Shown here: positions 1 to 6,749 of the stretch, one piece after another
How positions within the stretch are numbered: the first letter of the stretch is position 1
Layout of the letters: each line of letters begins with the position of its first letter
Source of the DNA: Methyloprofundus sp.
GTDB taxonomy: Bacteria > Pseudomonadota > Gammaproteobacteria > Methylococcales > Methylomonadaceae
DNA: 7,988 nt
Assembly (NCBI GenBank): GCA_030619185.1
Contig: JAUXBW010000106.1
Location: 1-7,988, forward strand
Direction of reading: 5' to 3'
The notes under the pieces: model-generated
What the model saw: only the letters and a program-made list of their open reading frames with translations
Databases searched by the model: none
Told to the model about the DNA's origin: nothing
Translations under genes and position numbers: made by a program

Positions 1-146
1 ATTAAAGCGGGAGAACTTTCTGTCTTCCAGCGAAGTTCCGATTCTGTATACATTTTTATCAATTTATTGATATTTTCTTTATTACCTCTTTCCAGAGCAG
101 TGAGCAGCATTTCAGCCCAGGAATGTTTTTTTTCAGTATTTTCCAT
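1..146 (-). CDS. 5' part of an unrecognised protein (runs off the window)
   Basis: An open frame reads leftwards from ATG (complement of 144-146) to the window edge without a stop, giving 48 codons. The product begins MENTEKKHSWAEMLLTALER and continues with a charged, apparently helical stretch rich in Lys, Glu and Asn; no signal peptide or membrane segment is visible. The start is supported by a Shine-Dalgarno-like GGGAG (complement of 152-156) five bases upstream, and by a TATAAT box further upstream on the same strand. I do not recognise the family and no function is assigned. It is transcribed divergently from the PLP enzyme/PPK1 gene. Confidence 0.6.
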   Translation of the reverse strand, partial: MENTEKKHSWAEMLLTALERGNKENINKLIKMYTESELRWKTESSPAL

Positions 147-170
147 ATTTACTCCCAAATTTTTTACAAT

Positions 171-204
171 AGGCTAATTAGCCTGATATCACAAATTAAT
201 TATA
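171..204 (-). promoter_or_regulatory. Candidate promoter and operator of the leftward gene
   Basis: On the minus strand a perfect TATAAT (complement of 199-204) lies about 53 bp before the ATG at 146. No strong -35 box is seen at the right spacing. Just downstream of the expected transcription start is a perfect 14-bp palindrome, AGGCTAATTAGCCT (171-184), placed where a repressor site would sit. The palindrome and the -10 match are visible in the sequence; the regulatory role is inference. Confidence 0.35.
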
Positions 205-260
205 CAATTTTTTCGATAATTTATTGCAGTACACTGCTGGTTGATTAAATAAGTGGTATT

Positions 261-282
261 TTTTGGAGTTGACTCCCCAAAA
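261..282. promoter_or_regulatory. Short palindrome with a -35-like TTGACT upstream of the fusion gene
   Basis: GGAGTTGACTCC (265-276) is a perfect 5+2+5 inverted repeat flanked by TTTTGG (261-266) and CCAAAA (277-282). It contains TTGACT (269-274), a good -35 match on the plus strand, about 55 bp before the ATG at 329. No convincing -10 box follows at 16-18 bp. It may be an operator over a -35 element or a chance palindrome in AT-rich DNA. Confidence 0.22.
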
Positions 283-328
283 TAATGTATGCTGAAAATA
301 AGAGTTCAGGAATTACTAAATTATCTAT

Positions 329-1237
329 ATGCTAAATAAGCAGCTTATTGCCCTAGAGCAAAAACTGGGCAGTTCAATACTAGAAAAAATTGATGAGCCA
401 TTTATACAAGACCAGGGAATAGAGCTTTGGCTAAAGCGAGATGATTTACTGCATGAGGTTATTTCGGGTAATAAGTGGCGTAAACTAAAGTATATTCTGG
501 ATCATGCCTTATCACTAAAGACCCAGAAGGTTATTTCTATGGGAGGCGCGTATTCTAATCATTTACACGCTTTGGCTTATGTTGGTAATAATTTAGATAT
601 AAAGACCGAGGCGAAAATTCGGGGTGAACGACCTAAAGTATTAAACCCTACCTTGGTCGATCTTTTTGAGTGGGGAATGACTGTAGAATTTGTTTTGCGT
701 AGTGAATATCGTCAATTAAGAACTTATAAAGAATATAATACTTTACCTGGCCTGCAAGCGGGTGAGTACTGGCTGCCCGAAGGTGGAGCAATGAACTTGG
801 CTTTATCAGGTGTTGCCGAGTTAGTTAATGAGATTGAGATAGATTATGATGTACTGTGTGTGCCATGTGGAACGGCAACGACCTTGGCAGGTATTATTAA
901 TGCAGTGCCTGAAACAAAGCAGGTCATTGGGTTTTCAGCCTTAAAAGGAGCGGGATTTTTATCCTCCGATGTACAACAGATGCTAAAAAATAAATCTTGT
1001 CAGAATAAAAGCTGGCTTATTGAGTTAGATTATCATTTTGGTGGTTTTGCTAAAGTGAACCCTGCTTTGCTAGACTTTATCAAACATTTTGAGCAAACGC
1101 ATAACATTCAGCTTGAGCCTATTTATACTGGTAAAATGCTCTATGGGATCTATAATTTAATTAAACAAGGTTTTTTTAAACCAGGGCAAAGGATAATTGC
1201 TGTCCATACAGGTGGGTTGCAAGGGAACCGAGGCTTT
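329..1237 (+). other. N-terminal domain: D-cysteine desulfhydrase/ACC-deaminase-like, PLP-dependent
   Basis: This domain covers about residues 1-303 of the fusion. SGNKWRKLKY (46-55) carries the PLP Schiff-base lysine, K49, equivalent to K51 of Pseudomonas ACC deaminase. GGAYSNHLHALA (72-83) holds S76, at the position of the active-site serine S78. CGTATTLAG (180-188) is the phosphate-binding loop, and YTGKM and HTGGLQG lie near the end. The residues that distinguish ACC deaminase (E295 and L322 in the Pseudomonas enzyme) are T267 and T294 here, which argues against true ACC deaminase. The Thr in HTGG matches the D-cysteine desulfhydrase pattern. Such enzymes release pyruvate, ammonia and sulfide from D-cysteine. 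The exact substrate is inference, and gammaproteobacterial members of this subgroup are largely uncharacterised. No signal peptide is seen, so a cytoplasmic location is expected. Confidence 0.8.
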
Positions 1238-3361
1238 GCTAGCCATAAAAGAGATCAGATAATGACGGAAACAAAAGATAACACAGAGACGCAAGAAGCA
1301 TTAAGCCTGGATAATCCGGCTTATTATTATAATCGGGAACTGAGTCTTTTAGAGTTTAATGATCGTGTGTTGGCACAAGCCAAAGATGAGAATATACCTC
1401 TATTGGAACGTTTAAATTATTTATGTATCTCCTGTTCTAATCTAGATGAGTTTTATGAAGTAAGAGTCGCCAGTGTGATTCAAATGGCTGAGATGGATCC
1501 TCATGTAACGGCGAGTGATGGACTCAATGCACAGGAACAATTAAAAGTGATCGCTGTTAAAGCGCATAAGCTGGTAAATGAGCAGTACCGTGTACTGCAT
1601 GACTTGATGATCCCTGAATTAGCCGAGCAAAATATCCGCTTTATTCGCCGCGATGACTGGACCGAAGAACAGAGGCAATGGCTTAAGAAATTTTTTCACG
1701 AAGAGTTACGTCCAATATTAACCCCGGTCGGTCTGGATTCAGCACATCCATTTCCACGTATTCTAAATAAAAGTCTCAACTTTATCATTTCATTAACAGG
1801 TAAAGATGCTTTTGGGCGCAATAGTGGCCGTGCAATATTACAGGCACCCAGAGCGTTGCCGAGAATTATTCCGTTACCGAGTGAGGAGACAGAAGGAGGG
1901 GAGCATGATTTTGTGTTTCTCTCATCAATTATCCATGCTTTTGTCGAAGAGCTATTTAATGGCATGACAGTTAAGCACTGTCACCAATTCAGAGTGACGC
2001 GTAATAGTGATCTGTATGTTGATGACGATGCGATCGATGATTTGCTGAATGCAGTTGAGGGTGAATTGGCGATGCGCAATTACGGCGATGAAGTACGTAT
2101 GGAAATTGATACAAAATGTACTGAAGAGACCGTTAATTTTCTAGCTGCACGGTTTGGTATTACGGATGATCAGGTGTTTTTAGTCAATGGTCCTGTCAAT
2201 TTGAGCCGGGTACAGGAAATCGTTGCTTTGGTTGATCGTCCTGATCTGAAATTTACGCCTTATAAAGCATCTATACCTACGCAATTGTCGCGGCATAAGA
2301 ATTATTTTGCAGCCATTAAAAAACAGGATATATTACTGCATCACCCTTATGAATCATTTGCTCCTGTGGTTGAGTTTATACGTCAGGCAGCAGTAGACCC
2401 CGATGTATTGGCGATTAAGCAAACGCTGTATCGAACCAGCTCGGACTCGCCTATTATTAATGCCTTGCTAAAAGCTGCAAGGGCGGGAAAAGAAGTGACA
2501 GTCGTTATTGAATTACGTGCACGTTTTGATGAAAAAGCAAATATTACGCTGGCGGCCAAGCTACAAGATGCTGCGGTTAATGTTGTCTATGGTGTAGTGG
2601 GTTATAAAACACATGCCAAAATGTGCCTGGTGGTACGTAAAGAGAGTAAGAAATTTAAAGATTATGTACACTTAGGTACGGGGAATTACCATCCAAAAAC
2701 AGCACAGTTTTATACTGATTATGGTTTGTTTTCCGCAAACAAAGAGCTGGGTGAGGATGTCAGAAAGGTCTTTGTACAATTAACCAGCCTGGGTAAAGTC
2801 ACCAAGCTGAATAAATTATTACAATCACCTTTTACTTTGCATAAAGGCCTGATGGCTAAAATTGAACGGGAAATCGAATGTGCTAATAAGGGTAAACCGG
2901 CAAAGGTGATTTTTAAGGTCAACTCTGTAGTAGAAGAGAAGATGATCCAGGCACTGTATCGAGCCTCTCAGGTGGGTGTCGAAGTTCGACTTATTGTGCG
3001 CGGTATTTGTTCATTAAGGCCGGGCATTAAAGGTATTTCGGAGAATATAGAAGTACGTTCAATTATAGGGCGTTTTCTGGAGCATACTCGTGTTTATATG
3101 TTTGAAAATGGTGGCAGCCCAGAAGTTTATGCTGCCAGTGCAGATATGATGAGTCGTAATATGTTCAGGCGTGTTGAGGCTGCTTTTCCTATCGAAAACA
3201 AGAATTTAAAAACACGGGTATTAAATGACCTGGACAGTTATTTAAAGGATAATTCTCAGGCATGGATTATGCAAAGTGATGGTAGTTATGTACAGTGCAA
3301 GCCAGAGGGCGACATTTTTCGGGTGCAAAATGAGCTGATGGAGCAGTATTCGGTGAAATAA
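329..3361 (+). CDS. ppk1: Fusion: D-cysteine desulfhydrase-like PLP enzyme + polyphosphate kinase 1
   Basis: A single 1010-codon frame encodes two complete enzymes in tandem: a TrpB-fold PLP enzyme (about residues 1-303) and a PPK1 (residues 312-1010). The linker region (about 304-328, including the PPK1 leader) is short and polar. Both halves have near-normal length for their families and keep their active-site residues, so this is not a decayed gene. The ATG at 329 lacks a good Shine-Dalgarno sequence; AGGA at 308-311 is too distant. It is kept because residues 1-45 align with the usual N-terminus of this PLP family. I know of no established fusion of these two families. The alternatives are two genes merged by loss of a stop, or a one-base sequencing or assembly error near the junction. 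An internal start at 1262 could still yield free PPK1. A hairpin with a T-run follows the stop codon. Confidence 0.85.
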   Translation: MLNKQLIALEQKLGSSILEKIDEPFIQDQGIELWLKRDDLLHEVISGNKWRKLKYILDHALSLKTQKVISMGGAYSNHLHALAYVGNNLDIKTEAKIRGERPKVLNPTLVDLFEWGMTVEFVLRSEYRQLRTYKEYNTLPGLQAGEYWLPEGGAMNLALSGVAELVNEIEIDYDVLCVPCGTATTLAGIINAVPETKQVIGFSALKGAGFLSSDVQQMLKNKSCQNKSWLIELDYHFGGFAKVNPALLDFIKHFEQTHNIQLEPIYTGKMLYGIYNLIKQGFFKPGQRIIAVHTGGLQGNRGFASHKRDQIMTETKDNTETQEALSLDNPAYYYNRELSLLEFNDRVLAQAKDENIPLLERLNYLCISCSNLDEFYEVRVASVIQMAEMDPHVTASDGLNAQEQLKVIAVKAHKLVNEQYRVLHDLMIPELAEQNIRFIRRDDWTEEQRQWLKKFFHEELRPILTPVGLDSAHPFPRILNKSLNFIISLTGKDAFGRNSGRAILQAPRALPRIIPLPSEETEGGEHDFVFLSSIIHAFVEELFNGMTVKHCHQFRVTRNSDLYVDDDAIDDLLNAVEGELAMRNYGDEVRMEIDTKCTEETVNFLAARFGITDDQVFLVNGPVNLSRVQEIVALVDRPDLKFTPYKASIPTQLSRHKNYFAAIKKQDILLHHPYESFAPVVEFIRQAAVDPDVLAIKQTLYRTSSDSPIINALLKAARAGKEVTVVIELRARFDEKANITLAAKLQDAAVNVVYGVVGYKTHAKMCLVVRKESKKFKDYVHLGTGNYHPKTAQFYTDYGLFSANKELGEDVRKVFVQLTSLGKVTKLNKLLQSPFTLHKGLMAKIEREIECANKGKPAKVIFKVNSVVEEKMIQALYRASQVGVEVRLIVRGICSLRPGIKGISENIEVRSIIGRFLEHTRVYMFENGGSPEVYAASADMMSRNMFRRVEAAFPIENKNLKTRVLNDLDSYLKDNSQAWIMQSDGSYVQCKPEGDIFRVQNELMEQYSVK
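1248..1264 (+). promoter_or_regulatory. Possible internal ribosome binding site and start of free PPK1
   Basis: The purine-rich stretch AAAGAGA (1248-1254) lies seven bases before ATG 1262-1264, which is in frame and is residue 312 of the fusion. It falls exactly where a stand-alone PPK1 would begin (METs followed by a polar leader, then NRELSLLEFNDRVL). The ATG overlaps a TAA in the next frame (TAATG, 1260-1264), the same junction arrangement seen at 5741-5745 and 6747-6751. This suggests ancestral translational coupling of two genes. Confidence 0.45.
1262..3361 (+). other. ppk1: C-terminal domain: polyphosphate kinase 1
   Basis: Residues 312-1010 (699 aa) match a full-length PPK1, which reversibly transfers the ATP gamma-phosphate to inorganic polyphosphate. 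The N-domain signature YYNRELSLLEFNDRVL (333-348) is followed by SNLDEFYEVR (370-379) in the ATP-binding region. The catalytic core contains R702 (TLYRTSS) and R732 (ARFDEKANI), equivalent to the Mg-binding R375 and R405 of E. coli PPK. H762 in YKTHAKM equals the autophosphorylated H435. H781 (HLGTGNYHPKTA) equals H454, and H919 (LEHTRVY) equals H592. A constant offset of 327 residues fits all of these. The enzyme is usually peripheral to the inner membrane. No ppx gene is adjacent. Apart from being fused, nothing is abnormal. Confidence 0.95.
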
Positions 3362-3367
3362 GGTAAC

Positions 3368-3403
3368 GCGCAATACACACCAACCAGATTGCGCAGGATT
3401 TTT
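3368..3403 (+). terminator. Terminator-like hairpin after ppk1
   Basis: GCGCAAT (3368-3374) and ATTGCGC (3388-3394) form a perfect 7-bp stem with a 13-nt loop, followed by a five-T run (3399-3403). It begins 6 bp after the stop codon. The large loop and the AGGA between stem and T-run make it weaker than a textbook intrinsic terminator. Confidence 0.45.
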
Positions 3404-3478
3404 GTTCACCTTCAAGGCGTGATAACAGGCGCATAGTCGCGCTATGTAGCTGCGGCTGAGTTCATTTGAAGCTAAAAT
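3398..3478. repeat. Degenerate palindromic intergenic repeat
   Basis: Sequence with nearly one centre of symmetry fills the middle of the 240-bp spacer between ppk1 and the binding-protein gene. The core (3429-3450) pairs CATAG with CTATG around TCGCG and has GC dinucleotides at both ends. CTTCAA (3410-3415) pairs with TTGAAG (3466-3471), and an ATTTTTG/AAAAT pair lies near the outer edges. The arms are heavily mismatched, as expected for a decayed MITE or REP-type element. I see no coding capacity in the spacer. Confidence 0.35.
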
Positions 3479-3516
3479 ATATAAAGATATTTTCTTTCTA
3501 AATTCTGATTTAAAAC

Positions 3517-3549
3517 TTGAGAATTGGTTAATATAGCACGATATATACT
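3517..3549 (+). promoter_or_regulatory. Weak candidate promoter for the transporter cluster
   Basis: TTGAGA (3517-3522) is a reasonable -35 match, and the AT-rich GATATATACT region (3540-3549) offers several -10-like hexamers at 17-21 bp spacing, none ideal. It lies 53-85 bp before the GTG start at 3602, and no better promoter is seen in this spacer. Confidence 0.25.
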
Positions 3550-3601
3550 GTGCTTTGCCGAAGCTATAGATAGAAAATTTAAATCATAACAACCTTACAC
3601 A

Positions 3602-5743
3602 GTGACTCCAATATTTAAAAACCTCTTTTTTATTCTAAGCTATCTAAGCTTATCTGCCTGTAATGAGCAGGTACTTAATAGCCCCTATCCTGAAGATTCT
3701 GAAGGAACTCAATCTGTTTTATATTCATCGTTTTCGGAACGGCCACGGCATTTAGACCCCGCTAAATCATACAGTGCTAATGAATATGTTTTTATTGCTC
3801 AGATATATGAGCCCCCGTTTCAATATCATTTTTTAAAACGCCCTTATGAATTGGAGCCGTTAACGGCAACAAAAATGCCAGAAATTATCTATTTAGATAG
3901 TTCTGAAAAGGTATTGGACAAGGATGCTAAGGCAGATGAAGTTGCTTTTTCTGATTATATTATTGACCTTAAGCCGGGCATCAAATTTCAGCCTCATGCC
4001 GCTTTAGCCCTGAATAAACAGAGTGAGTTTCTGTATCATCATTTGTCGCAAACACAGCTAGCGGACATTAATACACTCAGTAATTTTGAGCAAACCGGGA
4101 CTCGTGAATTAACCGCAGCTGATTATGTACACCAAATTAAACGCCTGGTGCACCCAAAGATTTCCTCGCCTATTGCAGAGCTAATGAAGCATTATATTGT
4201 GGGTTTGAGTGATTATGCCGAGAGTATAAAAGACAAGCCGCGTACTGCGTTAAAAGACTCGGCTATTAGTGGTGTCGAAGTACTGGATAAATACCGCTAT
4301 AAGATTCGTATCAAAGGTAAATATCCGCAGTTTATTTATTGGCTGGCGATGCCATTTTTTGCACCTATGCCCTGGGAAGCCGATGCCTTTTATAGCCAGC
4401 AAGCGTTAATAGATAAAAATATCACACTGGACTGGCAACCTCTTGGAACGGGGCCTTATATGTTAGAGGAAAATAATCCAAACCTACGTATGGTGATGTT
4501 AAAAAATCCAAATTATCATACAGATTTTTACCCGGCAGAAGGTCAAGTAGGTGATAAAGAAAAGGGTCTGTTGCGTGATGCGGGCAAGCGTTTACCCTTT
4601 ATTGATAAAGCCGTTTATAGGCTGGAAAAAGAGACGATTCCCTACTGGAATAAATTTTTACAGGGTTATTATGATGCTTCGGGGATTGCCTCAGACAGTT
4701 TTGACCAGGCAGTACAATTTACGGGGGGCGGAAAGTTGGGTCTCACGCAGGCAATGCAAGATAAAGGCATACAATTACAAACGGCGGTGACGAGTTCTAT
4801 TTTTTATATGGGCTTTAATATGCTGGATACCGTGGTGGGTGGTGAGAGTGAACAAGCGCGTAAATTACGTCTGGCTATCTCTATTGCCATTGATTATGAA
4901 GAATATATTTCTATTTTTATGAATGGCCGTGGCGTTGTTGCTCAAGGCGTGATTCCCCCGGAAATATTTGGTTTTAGTGCCACTGAGTCGGGTATTAACC
5001 CTTATGTTTATGATTGGCATAGGCAGCAGCCACGACGCAAGTCCCTAGCTGATGCTAAGCAGTTGATGCAGGAAGCCGGATACGCAGGGGGGGTTGATAA
5101 TAAGACCGGTGCTGCACTGATTTTATATTTAGATACCGCAGCCAGTGGCCCTGATGATAGAGCACGTTTGAATTGGTATCGTAAACAATTTGCTAAACTA
5201 GGTATACAGCTGGTTATCAGAGCAACAGATTACAATCGTTTTCAGCAGAAAATGCTCAACGGTAATGCGCAAATTTTTATGTGGGGCTGGAATGCTGATT
5301 ATCCGGATCCAGAGAACTTTTTTTTCCTATTATATGGTGAGAATAGCAAGGTTGAGCATGGTGGAGAAAATGCGGTAAATTATCAAAATAGTGAATTTGA
5401 CCGCTTATTTAAGCAAATGAGTAATATGGAAAATAGTCCGGCTCGTCTGGCTATGAGTCATAAAATGCAGGAAATAATTCGTCATGATGCGCCGTGGATA
5501 TTTGGCTTTCACCCTAAGAGTTTTTCATTATTTCATAATTGGTATCATAATTTAAAGCCAAATTTAATGGCCAATAATAAGCTCAAATACCTGCGCATCG
5601 ACCCGCAACAACGCAAATTAATGCGCAAAAAATGGAATCAACCTGTTTTATGGCCAATTATCTTAGTGATTATCTTAGTGATTTTACTAGCCTTGCCGGC
5701 GGTACGCAGTTTTCAACGCCGAGCCAGGGAGACGATTAAATAA
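3602..5743 (+). CDS. ABC-transporter substrate-binding lipoprotein (SBP_bac_5, Opp/Dpp type) with a C-terminal membrane helix
   Basis: A 713-residue binding protein, probably for peptides or a related solute, delivering to the permease encoded next. Residues 1-20 are a lipoprotein signal peptide ending in the lipobox LSAC with C20 as the lipidated residue. The SBP_bac_5 fold runs from about 38 to 665, with PLGTGPYML at 280-288 and ADYPDPENFFF at 566-576 as family landmarks. Residues 681-701 form a hydrophobic helix followed by a basic tail (RSFQRRARETIK). The protein therefore appears anchored at both ends, and it is longer than the usual 500-550 residues of DppA/OppA. The GTG at 3602 is the only sensible start: an in-frame TAA lies 15 bp upstream and the lipobox spacing fits. 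No clear Shine-Dalgarno is seen. Its stop overlaps the permease start as TAATG. The ligand cannot be deduced. Confidence 0.88.
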   Translation: MTPIFKNLFFILSYLSLSACNEQVLNSPYPEDSEGTQSVLYSSFSERPRHLDPAKSYSANEYVFIAQIYEPPFQYHFLKRPYELEPLTATKMPEIIYLDSSEKVLDKDAKADEVAFSDYIIDLKPGIKFQPHAALALNKQSEFLYHHLSQTQLADINTLSNFEQTGTRELTAADYVHQIKRLVHPKISSPIAELMKHYIVGLSDYAESIKDKPRTALKDSAISGVEVLDKYRYKIRIKGKYPQFIYWLAMPFFAPMPWEADAFYSQQALIDKNITLDWQPLGTGPYMLEENNPNLRMVMLKNPNYHTDFYPAEGQVGDKEKGLLRDAGKRLPFIDKAVYRLEKETIPYWNKFLQGYYDASGIASDSFDQAVQFTGGGKLGLTQAMQDKGIQLQTAVTSSIFYMGFNMLDTVVGGESEQARKLRLAISIAIDYEEYISIFMNGRGVVAQGVIPPEIFGFSATESGINPYVYDWHRQQPRRKSLADAKQLMQEAGYAGGVDNKTGAALILYLDTAASGPDDRARLNWYRKQFAKLGIQLVIRATDYNRFQQKMLNGNAQIFMWGWNADYPDPENFFFLLYGENSKVEHGGENAVNYQNSEFDRLFKQMSNMENSPARLAMSHKMQEIIRHDAPWIFGFHPKSFSLFHNWYHNLKPNLMANNKLKYLRIDPQQRKLMRKKWNQPVLWPIILVIILVILLALPAVRSFQRRARETIK
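5657..5680 (+). repeat. 12-bp perfect tandem duplication inside the C-terminal helix of the binding protein
   Basis: ATTATCTTAGTG occurs twice in direct succession (5657-5668 and 5669-5680), in frame, encoding IILV-IILV. It forms the core of the membrane helix at residues 681-701. Being a multiple of three, it lengthens the helix by four residues without breaking the frame and probably arose by slippage. Confidence 0.8.
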
Positions 5744-6720
5744 TGTTTAACTATATCCTGCGCCGGTTTTTATACGCTTTTCCCTTGCTACTCGGTGTTA
5801 ATATCCTGACCTTTGTTTTGTTTTTTGTGGTTAATAGTCCCGATGATATGGCAAGAATGCAATTAGGTCAGAAACATGTCACTGAACAGGCGATTGATAA
5901 CTGGAAACATCAACGTGGATATGATCTACCGCTATTGATTAACCCGCAAGTAGCTGGACTGGATAAGATCAAAGACACGATTTTTTATCAAAAATCCCTG
6001 CGCCTTTTTGCTTTTGACTTTGGTATTTCTGATAGCGGCAGAAATATAGGCCAGGATATACAGCAGCGGATGTGGCCCAGTTTGGCGGTTGCTTTACCCT
6101 CTCTGGTCGTCGGCTTAATGGTTAATATCACGGTGGCATTAATGATGGTGTTGTTTCGGCAAAGCTATTTAGAGTTTGCTACCATTGTGCTGTGTGTCAT
6201 TATTATGTCTATTTCCTCTCTATTCTATATTATCGGCGGTCAGTTTATTGTAGGGAAACTACTGATGCTGGTGCCCATATCGGGCTATGATACAGGCTTA
6301 AATGCCTATAAGTTCCTTATCCTACCCGTGTTGATTAGCGTGGTCTCAGGCGTGGGAGCAGGTGCGCGATGGTATCGCACCTTGTTTTTAGAAGAAATAG
6401 AGCAGGATTATGTACGTACGGCTCGCGCAAAGGGCTTAACTGAGACACAGGTATTATTTAAGCATGTCTTAAAAAATGCCATGATTCCAATATTGACAGG
6501 GGTTGTCGTGGTATTGCCCCTATTGTTTATGGGGAGTTTGATTACCGAGTCGTTTTTCAGTATTCCCGGCCTGGGCAGTTATACCATAGATGCCATTAAC
6601 AGCCAGGACTTTGCCATTGTCAGAGCCATGGTTTTTTTAGGATCCGTGCTATATATTATTGGCTTATTGCTCACTGATATTTCATATACTCTGGTTGATC
6701 CGCGGGTGAGGTTGTCGTGA
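5743..6720 (+). CDS. ABC-transporter permease, OppB/DppB type
   Basis: A 325-residue inner-membrane permease expected to form half of the translocation channel for the binding protein upstream. Six likely membrane helices lie at about 9-30, 114-138, 144-166, 189-208, 247-271 and 291-313. The cytoplasmic EAA loop, where the ATPase docks, is TARAKGLTETQVLFKHVLKN (226-245) with the conserved glycine G231. FFSIPGLGSY (271-280) and the C-terminal DPRVRL (319-324) are typical of the OppB/DppB branch. The ATG overlaps the upstream stop (TAATG, 5741-5745) and is preceded by AGGGAGA (5726-5732), so translation is probably coupled. The usual partner permease (OppC/DppC type) and the two ATPase genes do not follow. 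They must be encoded elsewhere or be missing. Confidence 0.92.
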   Translation: MFNYILRRFLYAFPLLLGVNILTFVLFFVVNSPDDMARMQLGQKHVTEQAIDNWKHQRGYDLPLLINPQVAGLDKIKDTIFYQKSLRLFAFDFGISDSGRNIGQDIQQRMWPSLAVALPSLVVGLMVNITVALMMVLFRQSYLEFATIVLCVIIMSISSLFYIIGGQFIVGKLLMLVPISGYDTGLNAYKFLILPVLISVVSGVGAGARWYRTLFLEEIEQDYVRTARAKGLTETQVLFKHVLKNAMIPILTGVVVVLPLLFMGSLITESFFSIPGLGSYTIDAINSQDFAIVRAMVFLGSVLYIIGLLLTDISYTLVDPRVRLS

Positions 6721-6749
6721 TTCTATTTTATGGTAAATATACGGGATAA
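6717..6749 (+). CDS. 10-codon mini-ORF overlapping both neighbours
   Basis: GTG at 6717 overlaps the permease stop (GTGA, 6717-6720) and reads MILFYGKYTG to a TAA at 6747-6749, which overlaps the ATG of the next gene (TAATG). The two exact overlaps form a continuous chain of stop/start couplings across the permease-TerB gap. In Opp/Dpp-type operons this is where the second permease would start, so this may be a residual start of a deleted oppC/dppC-like gene, or a coupling cistron that carries ribosomes into the next gene. Translation is not shown, and a chance origin is possible at this length. Confidence 0.3.
   Translation: MILFYGKYTG

Noticed and set aside
1696..1965. Minus-strand 89-codon open frame inside ppk1
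   Set aside because: It lies wholly within the conserved PPK1 coding region and has no recognisable domain; it is a shadow frame.
2719..2922. Minus-strand 67-codon open frame inside ppk1
   Set aside because: Antisense to the conserved catalytic region of PPK1 with no protein-like features; a shadow frame.
4551..4790. Plus-strand 79-codon open frame inside the binding-protein gene
   Set aside because: It overlaps a well-supported gene in another frame and has a composition unlike a real protein; a shadow frame.
5087..5093. Seven-G run in the binding-protein gene as a phase-variation tract
   Set aside because: The tract is short and the frame is intact on both sides; there is no sign that it is switched. 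It is only a possible sequencing-error site.
5318..5325. Eight-T run in the binding-protein gene as a frameshift or slippage site
   Set aside because: It simply encodes part of the FFF in a conserved family motif, and the frame continues normally to the C-terminal helix.
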